Assembly: GCF_030272615.1 (NCBI RefSeq)
Contig: NC_081414.1
Location: 238,301,233 to 238,365,232, forward strand
DNA length: 64,000 nt
Direction of reading: 5' to 3'
Source of the DNA: Cryptomeria japonica
Taxonomy: Eukaryota; Streptophyta; Pinopsida; Cupressales; Cupressaceae
The notes under the pieces were generated by a model. It worked only from the letters and a program-made list of their open reading frames with translations, ran no database searches and had not been told where the DNA came from. Positions 30,818-42,162 of the stretch are shown here, piece by piece. Made by a program: the position numbers and the translations under genes. Positions within the stretch are counted from its first letter, which is position 1. Each line of letters starts with the position of its first letter.

Positions 30818-30981
30818 AACAAGTTCACATATTTTAATGAAGCTTTTCAGAAGTACAAACATTTTCAGGTTACATAAGAAAACTTTAAATGATTCACTAA
30901 AATATGGTGAACTTGATGGGATAAACAAGTTCACATATTTTAGTGAAGCTTTTCAGGAGTCCAAACATTTTCAAGTTACAT
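30818..30981 (+). repeat. Tandem duplication of a 59-bp coding-like block, period about 105 bp
   Basis: AACAAGTTCACATATTTTA(A/G)TGAAGC...TTCAGGTTACATA occurs twice. One frame reads NKFTYFNEAFQKYKHFQ and the second NKFTYFSEAFQESKHFQ, so substitutions largely keep a peptide-like pattern. It may be another exon of the same gene as the 30.6 kb fragment; unproven. Confidence 0.55.
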
Positions 30982-32224
30982 ATGGATTAGGTTCCATATG
31001 ACTTTAGCTAATGTAAAATTCGTGAAGTCGTAGTCAACGTTGACACCTTTTAAACAAATTCTTCAACATTCATGGAAACCTATTAAAAGTACATTGAAGC
31101 ATCTGTGCTCTTCTCATTAAATCGCTGTACCTGTCTAAGAATTGAAGAAACACGTCTCGATTAGAAAAATAAATATATAGCACAATCAGCTTAGAATAAA
31201 TGCCAAATTAGTTGTTCTTACAAATTTACATAAAATTATAAAATTGAAATAAATTAGCCTTCAGAGCCATAAATTCAATACTGGGCATACCTGTATACGT
31301 TGGGAATATTTCTTATCATAACAGTTGTTCTCACCTGTCGGGAGTTTGCCTTTGCTATATCCTCCTGAAAAACAAATTGAGAATTTTCCTCTGTTAACTC
31401 CATTTATAACAATTGTACCATCTGTTATTCAAAACATTAAAAACAAATCTTTAAATTGGCAGCAATATATTCAGCATGCACCACCAAACTCATAAATATG
31501 AAATGAATCCCTAAGTTAAAGAAACATAAGATTCAAATATAAGAAAAGCCTAAGTTCAGTAAAAACTAAAGAAACATAAAAGCCATGTTGACCGTTTTGC
31601 AGTGTCTCTGTTGACCAGGAGGGGGAATGTTGTAAGACGGATAGAATTCCCTGGCAAAATCAATCAATTAAAACACTTTGCCTCTTCAAGATATAAATTG
31701 ATAGAGCATTGATTCTACAGAAAAAAAATTGAAATGACCTAAAATGATCTAACTTTGCTGACCAAACCTATCTAAGAAAGGGCCCAAAAATTAAATATTG
31801 TCTATCAATCTACCCGCAATCCGTGAAAGACCAATTGGTAGGACATTAAATATTTAGAAAGATTAAATATTTGAAGAGTAGATTGAAATCCATTCGAATC
31901 CCAAAAAAAAACCAGTTTTCAAAGTTAGTCTTTAATGTTGAAGATTGAAAATAGATATGAGAGATATGGAGTAGGTCATTCATCTTAATAGTATTCTGAT
32001 TCAAGTATGGAAAATTTCAAAATTAAGTGTACATGCATTGAAGTAATACTCCGATAACAGACCACCAAAATTCATTCATTCATATCACACTACCGCAATA
32101 TCTTTCATTATATTACAAGGTTGATAGTGAATATTTAATATCTTTTGCTGCTTAATATATTTCACAAAGTCTACCTTGATATGCAAAAAGTCACAAAATG
32201 CATGCCAACCTAAAGAAAAAACCT
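30982..32224. other. No recognisable feature
   Basis: Moderately AT-rich sequence without long open frames, repeats or transposon motifs that I could recognise. It could be intron or old transposon sequence. Confidence 0.4.
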
Positions 32225-32503
32225 CAGAAAAAGTAAAAACCTATGAACCTTTTAAATGCTGATTAGATTTAGGCTAAGCCATTATCGCTTAACAGTTATA
32301 AAGACATCTTATAATTTCCCTTGAAAACCCAAAGAATCAGAAAAAGTAAAACCTATGAACCTTTTAAATGCTGATTAGATTTAGGCTAAGCCATTATCGC
32401 TTAACAGTTATAAAGACATCTTATAATTTCCCTTGAAAACCCAAAGAATAATAAACTTGTTAAAACCAATTTTTTTCAAACCCAAAGAATAATAAACTTG
32501 TTA
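32225..32503. repeat. 113-bp tandem duplication followed by a partial third unit
   Basis: CAGAAAAAGTAAAAACCTATG...CCCAAAGAAT is repeated at 32,225 and 32,338 with a one-base length difference. After it, CCCAAAGAATAATAAACTTG occurs twice more (about 32,440 and 32,480). Near identity indicates a recent event. Confidence 0.9.
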
Positions 32504-32669
32504 GGAACTTATAACAAGACTTACCTCTAGCCATTGAGGAGAACCCAAAGATGATCTTGTCCTCTAACCATTGCACGTGGATGTTTGGAGTCAGAGGGAT
32601 GATAACAAGTACAGGTAATGTTACTTCCATCTTCACCATTAGAACTAACCCTATGATACTATAGGTATC

Positions 32670-33075
32670 TAGAGCAAAAGTAACATGAACATAAGCACAT
32701 GCAATAAGTCAGCTACTAAAATGTCTGCTGTCAATGAATCCTTGCTCGACTCTGCACTAAGCAAAAGTAACATAAACAGGAGCACTTGCAATAAGTAAAA
32801 TGACTTAAAAATATAAACATTATAGTAAAGAAGTCCAGATGAGATGAGACATGTCTGGAGAGCAGAAAACATACTAAAATTAAGAGAAACCACAAAGATT
32901 TATGTCCGGAGACTAGCTAGTGAGCTACAAAATAAATCACAAAATTGAAGATGACAGAGAGCAGAGCTCAATCTGCTATACCTATCCAATTTTATAACTG
33001 TTTAAACAACAAGAATGGAGATGACAGAGAGCTGGGATCAATCTACAATACCTATCCCATGTTATAACCGATTGA
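32670..33075. repeat. Two small tandem repeats
   Basis: GCAAAAGTAACATGAACA / GCAAAAGTAACATAAACA recur about 87 bp apart (32,675 and 32,761). GAGATGACAGAGAGC...ATACCTATCC recurs with a period of about 69 bp (32,948 and 33,017). Confidence 0.6.
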
Positions 33076-33426
33076 ACATGATACGAGTGTTTATTATATA
33101 GTAAATTAGAGATTACGAGGTAAAGAATGTTTTGTTTCAAAAATAATGTTATTAGAGTTAAATTATTTTTGATCGTAAAAAGTTATTCATATAATTAACA
33201 AAATAAATTTAAACAAATTAGGGTAAATATAAAACAAATTCAAGAAAAAGACTAACTCTTTTAAAATGGGTTTAGTAATTAAATCGTACATTTTTAGACA
33301 AAGAAGACATAGGTATAACAATGATGGTGATGTTTAATCTTGTGGTTAGGCTGTGATTGGGCTGCTGGTTGCAGTGTTCTTCTTTGGGATTTAGATCCAT
33401 GATAAATCCGCTGGTTGAACAACTTC

Positions 33427-33910
33427 AAAACCTATTGTAAGGGGTTTCAGGTCCACTCAAAACCTGTTTAACCCTTAATAAAAAACAATGATATTGAAAA
33501 GTAGCAATAGGACTCACATCTTACAACCAACATTATGAGGATCCTTATGTCTTTTTTATATCATAATTTAATTTTTTTAAATCTAACCCTAAGAAATAAA
33601 TATATGAATTTAAAAGAAGATTGAAATTACATTGTAGTAGATGCAAAACAAAATCACCATAAAATAAAATTTGAAACTCAACATATATAATTATCTTTTT
33701 CAATTTGATTACTTCAAATAAAACCTATTGTTAGGGTTTCTGGTCCACTCAAAACCTTTTAACCCTTAATAAAAAACAATGACATTGAAAAGTAGTAATA
33801 GGACTCATATCTTACAACCAACATTATGAGGATCCCTATGTGTTTTTTATATCATAATTAAATTTTTTAAATCTAACCCTAACAAATAAATATATGAATT
33901 TAAAACATGC
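33427..33910. repeat. Tandem duplication, period about 290 bp
   Basis: The block from AAAACCTATTGT...GGTTTC through CCAACATTATGAGGATCC to AATATATGAATTTAAAA appears at 33,427 and again at about 33,717, with scattered differences. The segment after the first copy (AGAAGATTGAAATTACA) continues as at 57,245, so the first copy keeps the older arrangement. Confidence 0.75.
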
Positions 33911-34634
33911 AAACCTGAAAGATCAAATAAATTATTGATGTAGATAGACGAGTGTGGTTGCTCTCGCAAAATGACAATAAGATCAAGATGAGTTGACGAT
34001 AAAATGAATGTCATAACAATATGATACAACAAAATGTTTAAATTGGATGAAATACGTCTTTAAATAGAATTCTCAATACAAGAACCAAAGGCTACGATTA
34101 AGAGGTTTAATGGATGGCTATGATTAGATGAGGACTAGGGTTAGGCTTGAAAGATGTAGTCATGTGACAAGTGTCACATGATAAGCAACATATAGGGCTT
34201 AGGATAAAGTTTAGGAGCATTCTTATAGGAATGGCCAAGATTGAGAGGTTTAAGTTAAAATGGATGGATAGGATATAAAGTTAATTTGACTTTTGGGAAG
34301 GTGTCCAAGTTCAATGAATGTGGGAGAAGCCTTAGTTAAACATGTGAATGGGATAAGGTGGGACACGTCAAATGACTACAAATTTTGATTATGATCCATG
34401 TGAACACAAATAGACAAAGATTAAGGTAAAATAAGAATTTATTAAATTAAATAAATACATATTTATTTAATTAATGGGATAGCATAAAGGTGAAATTAAT
34501 TAAATAAATAAATAATATTTATTTAATTAAGGCCTTTGGAGTAGTAAAAAGCGTTAATTAAAGAAATAATGAATATATATGTATATATATATATATAACA
34601 GGTTTAGGTTAATGGACAATTTTAGGTGTCTACA
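33580..34634 (-). repeat. Gypsy-type LTR (minus strand), family shared with 57.2-57.98 kb
   Basis: On the minus strand it starts TGTAGACACCTAAAATTGTC at 34,634, directly after a polypurine tract, and runs downward through ATTTAATTAAATAAATA blocks, a perfect dyad at 34,161-34,180 and a TATA-like CTATTTAAAG (about 34,061-34,070). The low-coordinate end is blurred by the tandem duplication there. The internal region beyond the tract is cut after about 130 bp by the end of LINE copy B. Confidence 0.65.
34161..34180. promoter_or_regulatory. Perfect dyad CATGTGACA-AG-TGTCACATG in LTR U3
   Basis: Nine-base arms around a two-base centre. The same core lies in the related LTR at 57,515-57,533 and, as GTGACACTTGTCAC in the same LTR orientation, in the U3 repeats of the LTR at 47.3 kb. 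Conservation across three diverged LTRs suggests a binding site, by inference. Confidence 0.45.
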
Positions 34635-34650
34635 TTTTGGCCCTCTTTGA
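34635..34650 (-). promoter_or_regulatory. Polypurine tract beside the 34.6 kb LTR
   Basis: Minus strand TCAAAGAGGGCCAAAA immediately precedes TGTAGACACC. Confidence 0.65.
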
Positions 34651-34944
34651 AATGAAATTGCAAAGTAAATTCATTTCAAAGAAGATTATTTTGTAAATTG
34701 TATTTTTATTTAAAAAAAAGAAGATATTTTCTACTTGAATTTTTCAATTACTTTAAACAAATGTCAATTGTTTTTGATAAAGATAAACAAGTTTTACATG
34801 GACTCAAAACCAAAAGTTTTACAAAACCTGGCCATCAGCCAATAAAACAGAAACCAACAACAAAATAGGGGAACACCCCAGACTGAACACAAAAGCAAAA
34901 AGAAACAACAACCAACAAAATAAAACACAGACAAACACTCAGTT

Positions 34945-36495
34945 AAAAGAGTGCACAAGCTCTGCGTTCTTCTAGATGGTAGCCTTGTTGATTGCCTCTA
35001 ATTCCTCCATAATGAACCTAGAGGTACCCTTATTGCTGCTCATGCTTCTGGTCCTAGAACTAGGGCCCGTCGTTTTATTGCCACCAATAATATAGTCTTC
35101 GCTACCCAAATCTTTCTTTCTATTACTGTCATCAGGGTCACCATCAATAGGATTGGATCTGTACTCCACCACCATGACATTGATCTTGTCCAACCCCTCC
35201 ATACTATTATTCATGGCCTCCTTACTTATGTCAACCAAATTCTAAAGATTATTCTTGATTTCATCCTTAGACAACTCAACCTTCTCAATTCTTTTCTCAT
35301 GTTTATATTTCATAACCTTGATGTCATGGGAAAGCTTTTGGGTCATGATCATGAGCTTCTCAGATTTGCTAGGCTTAGGCGACAATGAAGATATCAATTA
35401 TCTCCTTAATCCCCTCTTTGGGGGTATAAATCTCCTTTCCCACCCACTTCCAGTAGTTCTCCTGGATTCTAGTCGCTTCCGTCAACAAATTCATTAGAGA
35501 ACTATCCTTCTATAAACCACCATCCACATCTTTAGGTAGAGTCCCCTACTTCTCCTTCAAGAAATTAAGAGGAATGTCCAATTTGATTTCCTGGTTCAAG
35601 GTCTTGGGAGCATAGTATTTAGCAACCAACTTCTTCTTTTTGGAATACGGCTCAGTTTTAGAAATAATTTTGCTGGTCGATTTATATTTACTTGCAGTCC
35701 ATTTGGGGGGTCTTGCTGCTATGGGTTCTAGAAGTGACCAACATCTCACCCTCTTCAACTAGCTTATAATTAGGGTCAAAAAGGGGTTTGGCACTCCCAC
35801 TATCCTCCATCTCCATATCCGAATCAAAGACATCTTGAACATTAGTATTAGGGATTTGGCCTTTCTTAGAGAGAAAGGGCACAACTTCAAGGGCTTTGGC
35901 ATACTCCATAATGAGCACAATAAGTCCTTCATGGAGGACTAGATTATTGGGGTTCTCAACATGTTTTTCAAGACTATTCTCCAAAGAAGAAACCAAATAG
36001 AAAGGAATCGAAATAACTTTGCCATGCCTAAAGTGATTCAGGATGGTAAAATGATAGGAAAAGATACTGGCATATCTGCCATTAAGCGTAATGTACCTCA
36101 TGATGAACTCGACCATGTTCACCTAGGGAGCCATAAGATCCTTTCTGTTGTAGCCACCATCAGCCATTTTATTAACTCTTGAATGCTCCTTATCTTTATC
36201 AAAAAAAATTGCCATGTCTTCCACCCCTATTTTTCTGTCTCTGTGAAACCTTCTACTATTCATAGCCAAACCTGTAATTGTAGCCTCCAGGATTTCATCC
36301 AGCTGATAATTAACACCATAGGTCCTCAAAACCCCTTTCTTCCATCTGTTGACAAACATTTCTGTGAGAAGAGGAGAAGGGCCATGGAGTCTTTCCAAGA
36401 AGGGAACCATTCCCCCATCAACAATTTCCTACCACACTTCCTTATTTTTCTTTCATTAATCAAAATTGCATGATTCTTGCCTATTTTTGTCCCCA
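34945..36495 (-). pseudogene. LINE-associated C-terminal module with coiled coil, copy B (best preserved)
   Basis: About 500 residues downstream of RNase H, on the same strand. Blocks in order: MVPFLERLHGPSPLLTEMFV, YGVNYQLDEILEATITGL, DKDKEHSRVNKMADGGYNRK, then a TAG (36,123) where neighbours suggest Trp, VEFIMRYITLNGR, YASIFSYHFTILNHFRHGK, VLHEGLIVLIMEYAKAL, an acidic DSDMEMEDS, a Lys-rich stretch with SKKKKLVAKYYAPKTLNQ, and a coiled-coil-like tail (EKLMIMTQKLSHDIKVMKYK, NNSMEGLDKINVMVVE) ending ...EELEAINKATI near 34,975. Two frameshifts interrupt it. Copies A and C match the middle blocks. No known domain recognised. Confidence 0.65.
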
Positions 36496-36719
36496 CCCAT
36501 AATGGTTTCCGTTGCCCAACAGAAACAAGAAATAGGCCACACAAAACAAGTCTCCAAATAGAAGTAAGATAGGGGCTGCACAAGAAGACAGAAAATCCAG
36601 GCACACGGGAAGTTTCTAGATCTTCGAATAGGGAAATCGAAAGGAACCCATTTCCCCAACAACTTAATCAAGCCAATCAAGCCATGACTAGTCTTCATTG
36701 GTTACCACAAGTGGATGAT

Positions 36720-37190
36720 ATCATCATAAGCTAGGTCACACAAGATTTTTGGGAAAGAGTCCCGATTTCTCCACCATTTTACCACCACGTAGCCCACTGT
36801 CATATTGGACAATAAATCCGCTGCTTTATTTCCTTCTCGAAAAATGTGAGAAATTTTGATTTCATCCAACTCTTTAATCATCAGACTAATATTTGATCAA
36901 GTTGGTGATAGTCCAACTAGGATCTATACACCCATTCAAATAATTGAAAATGTTGAGTAAGTCGGATTCTAGCCAGACCTTTCTAAAATCTTTCCTTTTA
37001 CCCATGTGTAACCCAAAATGGGCAGCGCTGGGCTCCGTAAAATGGTTAGAATGGGTTGCCAAAGGGAGCACCATTGTAGAAACCAATAGACCCATATGAT
37101 TCCTAGCCACTCCCCCACACCCAGTCGACCCAGGATTACCTTTAGCTGCCCTGTCCACATTGATTTTGATCCATCCCATAGGGGGAGATT
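36720..37190 (-). pseudogene. LINE RNase H, copy B
   Basis: Reads MGWIKINVDRAAKGNPGSTG then CGGVARNHMGLL (first catalytic D in NVD), FRKVWLESDLLNIFNYLN (VWLESD block), then, after a frameshift, KISHIFREGNKAADLLS (terminal HxxREGNxxAD). This is the RVT_3-type RNase H usual at the C-terminus of some plant LINE ORF2 proteins. It removes RNA from the RNA:DNA hybrid. Confidence 0.85.
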
Positions 37191-37299
37191 CTATAGAACA
37201 TTTTGTCTATATTGTTTAATTTTGTGCAAAGGAATGGATATATTCCAGCCAATTTGCCACTGTCTGATAGTATCCCACTCCTCCTAGAGAGTAGGGAGG

Positions 37300-37670
37300 G
37301 GATGGTCATTCTTTCTACTGGGGCAGGAGTGAAGAAAATTCTCCTTCATAGCTTTTCTAATTCTAATAGCCATAACAAGCCCAGGAGATTTCAAATATCT
37401 AAAAACTCTATTGTTTCTTTCTTTCCAAATACCCCAAGCAATATGAGGAAAAGCCATGTTCTAGAGCACTCCCAAAGCCTGATTGTCAAAGGGGCACTTC
37501 CATTCAAACCATAGCCTTTGAAAAGAATCAAGGAATAAACTCCAGATATCCATGGCAAAAGAGCAGTGTAGCAAAAGGTGACCAAAATTTTCCTTTGCTT
37601 CTTTGCATAGGAAGCATCTATTAGTAATAGGGAGACCTCTTTTACAAAGGTTGTCAATGGTATATATCTT
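37300..37670 (-). pseudogene. LINE zf-RVT and linker, copy B
   Basis: Minus strand: DNLCKRGLPITNRCFLCKEA then ENFGHLLLHCSFAMDIW, the CxxC...HxxxHC zinc-binding segment after RT, then FPHIAWGIWKERNNRVFR. One TAG in CTAG context interrupts it at about 37,459. The RT domain is absent; the copy is truncated here. Confidence 0.85.
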
Positions 37671-38259
37671 ACCCTACATGAAAAGCAAAAAAAAAGATGT
37701 TAATTTTTAGAATTAAAAGCTTATTCTAGATGTCAATTGTTAACAAAATATTTCCTATTATATTCTTCTCTTAATCACACAAAAAATTGAGAATAAAGCT
37801 ATATATTATAATCTAAATCAATAAGCTATAGAGAGATCAAAGGAGTGTGTTGGAATATGGAATCCAATCATTAAGAACAATACATTTTTAGTCCCACATT
37901 TGTATCCCTTCATCCATCACAACTCATGCTAAAGGATAATTCAAAGCCCAAGATAAATAAGCCCTAAGAATATGAGTAAATATTAAGTATATTATTCATT
38001 ATATGTTGCTATTAGTTTGAAATATATTGATGCAATTCTAGGAGGAATTCTTATGAATGATTAAATCCATAAATCAACACCCTTAAAGTAAACCTCAGTA
38101 CAACAAGAACCATGATAGGGGAAGATTGAGTGAAAGGAAGAGGGATTCTCTTACCACATAAAGGAGAGTGAATAATATATTTTTGGCATTGTAGAAGTTG
38201 TATCAACAATAATAATGAACAATAGTTTTTATATGTATGTTTTTTGAAAATGTGCTTTG
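37671..38259. other. AT-rich spacer; contains a dispersed repeat at 37,945-38,180
   Basis: No coding sequence. 37,945-38,180 matches 11,365-11,620 (ACCATGATAGGGGAAGATTG, CACCCTTAAAGTAAACCTCA). Confidence 0.5.
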
Positions 38260-38349
38260 CAAGGGGTGGGTGGGAACTGTCTAGTGCAGACTAGAAGAAT
38301 ATTGGGAAGGATGATGTTGATACTAAGGGTTTGGTTGCATATGGGATTC

Positions 38350-38800
38350 TAGACTCTTTGCAAGTGTTACCCTCAAAGGAATCTCATGTTGACTGCCACT
38401 GCCTGTTTGGTTGCATGTAAGATTGTGTTGGATGAAAGCCCCTGTAATGGGGGTGGGACCTTCTCAGGTTCTTCTATTCCCTCAATGAAATATTTTAGTG
38501 GGGATGCTAATGGTAGTGGGCCCACTCCCTCCTTAGTGGAAACAATTAGTAACATTTCCCTAGGGAGTTAGAAGGATCTTTTTAACAATGTTCAGTTCAT
38601 GACCATAGATGGGGTGTCTATTGAGCAATCTAAGAATGGAATGTGTGTGAATATAAAATAATCCCCCTTGAACAAAACCTTAGCTAAGATGGAGAACACC
38701 TTGGTTGGTAAGTTTGTGGGTAGAAATGTGGACATTACCTCAGTTTGAAAGTGGATAGCTGCAAGATTTGCGATTAAATCCTTTGGTAGTCTTTTTGTAC
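38350..38800 (+). pseudogene. LINE ORF1 fragment, copy D (DUF4283-like)
   Basis: 38,386-38,571 is open (MLTATACLVACKIVLDESPC...). Further on, LNKTLAKMENTLVGKFVGRN then VDITSV and, past a TGA, KWIAARF match the DUF4283 opening, in which ENTLVGKFxGxRPxxxxxxxW is typical. Zinc knuckle absent. The N-terminal part is not recognised. Confidence 0.55.
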
Positions 38801-41115
38801 AAAAGAAAGCCTTGAAGGACTAGATTAACTCCTTACAAAAGGAAATGGAGATCTTAGGTGCCTCCTTAGATAGATTGGATTATGAAAAGTCTCTTTTTGA
38901 AAAAAATCATAATATTTTTATCAAAGAAGAATTATATTGAAAATAGAGTTCTAGAGTTCAATGGGTTAAGGAGATAGACTAAATTTTTCCACCAGTCAAC
39001 TAGTAGACAAAAAAGAAGGAACAAAATTTAGGAGCGGATTGGTGAGTATGGTATCACCTATTGAAAGGAGGAGGATATCCATTGGGAGGCTATTTATCAC
39101 TTTATTTCCTTGTTTCATCCTTAGTCACCTTAGGATCCTTTTGCTGATGAGGCTTTTGTTAGGCTAGTCTAGGCTATTCCTAACATTATTGGCCTTGATG
39201 ATTTGAATTTTCTAGAGCGCAAATTATCTAGTGATGAAGTAAAGGAAATGATATTCTCCTTTGGCTCTTCAAATCCTTGAGTCTAGATGGTTTTAGCACT
39301 TTTTTCATTCAAGAGTTATGAAATATAATAGATTTGGATAATTCCTTGGCTACGAGAGAATCTATGTCACCGATATTTGAACTGAAAGAGATTAATAAAA
39401 TCTTTATTGTTTTAGTCCCTAATAAATTGGGTGTGAATCATATGTCTTATTTTACGCCCAATAGTCTATTTAATACCTTGTATATAATATTTTCCAATCT
39501 CCTTGTTCATAGAATAAGCCTTTCTTGGATAAGTAGATCCATATTAATGAGAAGGGTTTTGTTTTAGGTCTTTAGATTTTTGATGTTGTTCTTGTTATCC
39601 ATGAAACTCTTAACTCTATGGAGAACAACTGAACAGAGGGTACAATCGTGAAACTAGACATCTCTAAATCTTACAATATGGTTTCATGACCCTTTCTTTT
39701 CTTGGTGCTTAGTAAATTTTTTTAGGGGTAAATTCTTAAATTTGATTTAGGTATTCTTAAAGAACCCTATGTTTTTGGTGCTAGTCAATGGTTTCCCCAA
39801 GGTCTTTTCTCTTCTTTTGGTTGCCTCAAGAAGTGAGACCCCCTTCTTCCCTATCTTTTCATTCTCATGGTGTATATTCTAGAGAAAAATATCAATCTTT
39901 GTTTCCACCAAGATATTCTTAAAGGGATCAAACCATCTTCTACCCCTTTTGTGGTCTCCCATTAGCAATTTATGGATGACATAATTTATTTTCACTCAAT
40001 TTTGACGCTAGAGACAAAAGGTTGGTGTTATATCCTCTCAGATTATGCTCGTGCTTTGAGGTAAAAAATTAAATTGGATAAGAATGTTCTCTACTTTATG
40101 AATGTCCCCCAAAATATCTAGAACAAAATTACCATGATTTTGAAATGTCAAATTACTAGCCTCCCATCTTCTTATCTGGGTTTACCTTTAACTACTATGA
40201 AGGTGGAGGAGTTGGTCTAGAATAGGCTTGATGAAAGAATCTAGAGAAAATTTTTATGTTGGAAAGGCATTATTCAAAGTAATGCTAGGAAAATCCAATT
40301 ACTAAAGACATATCTCCAAAGTACCTCAATTTATCTCATATCCCTTTTCCATCTTCTAGCATCATGGGCTAAGAATCTACATCAAAGTAAAAAATGATTC
40401 CTTTTGTTTAGTGTAGAACAAACAAATAAGATGTCTCTACTTTATTGGGAAATATTTTCTATAATAAAAGGTCTGGTGGGCTCAGTTTTAGGGATTCTTG
40501 TTCCTTAAGTTTAGCCCTTTTTGTGAAGATTAGGTGGATACTTTTGTTGATTAATTCTAACTAGTTGATAATCATGAAGAAAAAAAATACTCATGAAAGG
40601 GTTAATTATTCTTTTTTGTTCTTTGGTATCCTTCCTAGAGGATCTCGTGTCTGAAATAATATTCTTAAGACTACAAAATTGCTTGAAAAGGGTATGCTAT
40701 GGTAGGTTAGTAATGGAAATAATGTAAGATTACAAAAAGATCCATGGGTGTCCTTTATCCCCTTGGAGTTTCACCTCATTTGCTTGACTATTCAATGAGT
40801 TTTATTGGCCAAATATAGGAAATATAGGAGCTATATAATAGTGTCTACTGATATCTAAGTCTTCCCCTCTGATGTGGAGAATGAATCCAATGGAGTTTGA
40901 TCTTTAGTTAAGAACTATTGGTGTGGATCTTCTTAGGATACTTAATAGAAACACCTTTTTCAAATTGGATGATGAAGATAAGTTAATCTAGGATTCCTCC
41001 AAAAATGGTAAGTTCTCCATCAATTTGGGATTTGAAATTGCTATTTCATTCCCCTCCCCCACCCTCTTTAGTTACATAGTGTGGAATGAATGGAGATTAA
41101 ACATCATGCACTAAA
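38801..41115 (+). pseudogene. LINE reverse transcriptase, copy D
   Basis: Landmarks in order, in several frames: INSLQKEMEILGASLDRLDY (pre-RT helix), EDIHWEAIYHFISLF, LSSDEVKEMIFSFGSS, KLDISKSYNMVS (catalytic D, about 39,651), GFPQGLFS (about 39,790), HxQFMDDIIYFHSI (catalytic DD, about 39,963-39,998), ERIxRKFLCWKGIIQSNARK and MLWxVSNGNNVRLQKDPWV. Extensively broken; several stops occupy Trp or Gln positions. Confidence 0.8.
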
Positions 41116-42162
41116 TTGAGATTCTATATAAGTCATTTGTATTTATTTTCTTTATAGAAGCATTATAGTTCCACTTTATAGAATATAGATTATAATCATA
41201 ATTATTTCTCCTTCATTAGAAGCTACCCGATTCACCTCCGAAAGGGTGATAATATTTGTATAAGAGAGATAGTAACTCTCCCAAGACACTTTCCATATTG
41301 TGCCCCCATTAGCATTTGGAGTTAGATAATACAGCATTGAGAATCCATTGCATGAGACTCAGCGACCATATTTTGATTAGCTATTGGGTGTGTACCTAAG
41401 CTTGCAAGCAAAGGTTTTCTCTCCTCAACCAACTTCAGGGTTTATCATGCTTGAAGTCACTTATCACATCATGTGGTTGCTATGTATTCATCCCTAAATT
41501 AAAAAATGAGACATCTAAAACTAGAAAAGATAAGCAAAATATCAAAATTCACTAATCAAAATTCGGCAAAACAAAATATATTTTTCATTATCCTGTTCTC
41601 TATCATATGGGTCAAGTGATCTATCGTACGAGGAATCTATTTTGTCGTATGGTTCATAAAGTTTTGTCGTACGAGTATCTTCTCTTTCAAAGGAAATTTT
41701 GTATTTATCGTCTGGTCTTGTATCTTTTGTTGTATGGTTCATGAACTATTGTTGTATCTTTTGTTGTATGGTTCATGAATTTTTCAGGTCTGTCATTTTG
41801 CTTGATCATTTTACAGTAATCATAAACATCTATTATCTATTGTTCAGTGCTTAAATTGCCTACTTCGTTTGCTTGATCAAGTTATCACCTGTCAAATCAA
41901 ATTCTAGAAATATACACTTTAAGATTTTCAAGTGCTCACCCTCAACAAGTTAAAAATCTAAACATCTCAAAGTGCATTATCACCCTTTTTGGTAAACTGA
42001 TCACTCAAACATAGTTTCTTATCAGGATCAATCATCCTTTATCACAAAACTGAAACATTTGGTCAAGATAATCTTGTCCTACATCATAGGATATATCATT
42101 CCTACTGGACTTGGTTTTATCAAATCATCATCATTGCACTCCTAAACCGAAGATCGAAAAAC
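41116..42162. repeat. Spacer with Trp/Val-rich minisatellite-like phrases at 41,590-41,785
   Basis: Variants of TTTTGTCGTATGGTTCAT and TCTTTTGTTGTATGGTTCAT recur four times with a period of about 40 bp. The remainder has no feature I can support. The 5' LTR and primer-binding site of the following gypsy element were looked for here and not found. Confidence 0.5.

Larger units (their letters stand above)
34770..37670 (-). mobile_element. 5'-truncated LINE, copy B
   Basis: A minus-strand LINE from about 37,670 (inside zf-RVT) to about 34,770, where a 3' UTR-like T/G-rich stretch ends TTTGAGTCCATGTAAAAC. Order: zf-RVT, RNase H, C-terminal module, 3' UTR. It lies against the internal end of a gypsy LTR, so it probably inserted into that element. 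Frames are broken but long blocks remain readable. Confidence 0.75.
38260..41115 (+). mobile_element. Decayed LINE, copy D, with internal deletion
   Basis: Plus-strand LINE: an ORF1 piece followed directly by the RT region, the endonuclease having been lost. It ends abruptly at about 41,115 in the segment before zf-RVT. Many stops, several as CTAG. Confidence 0.65.
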
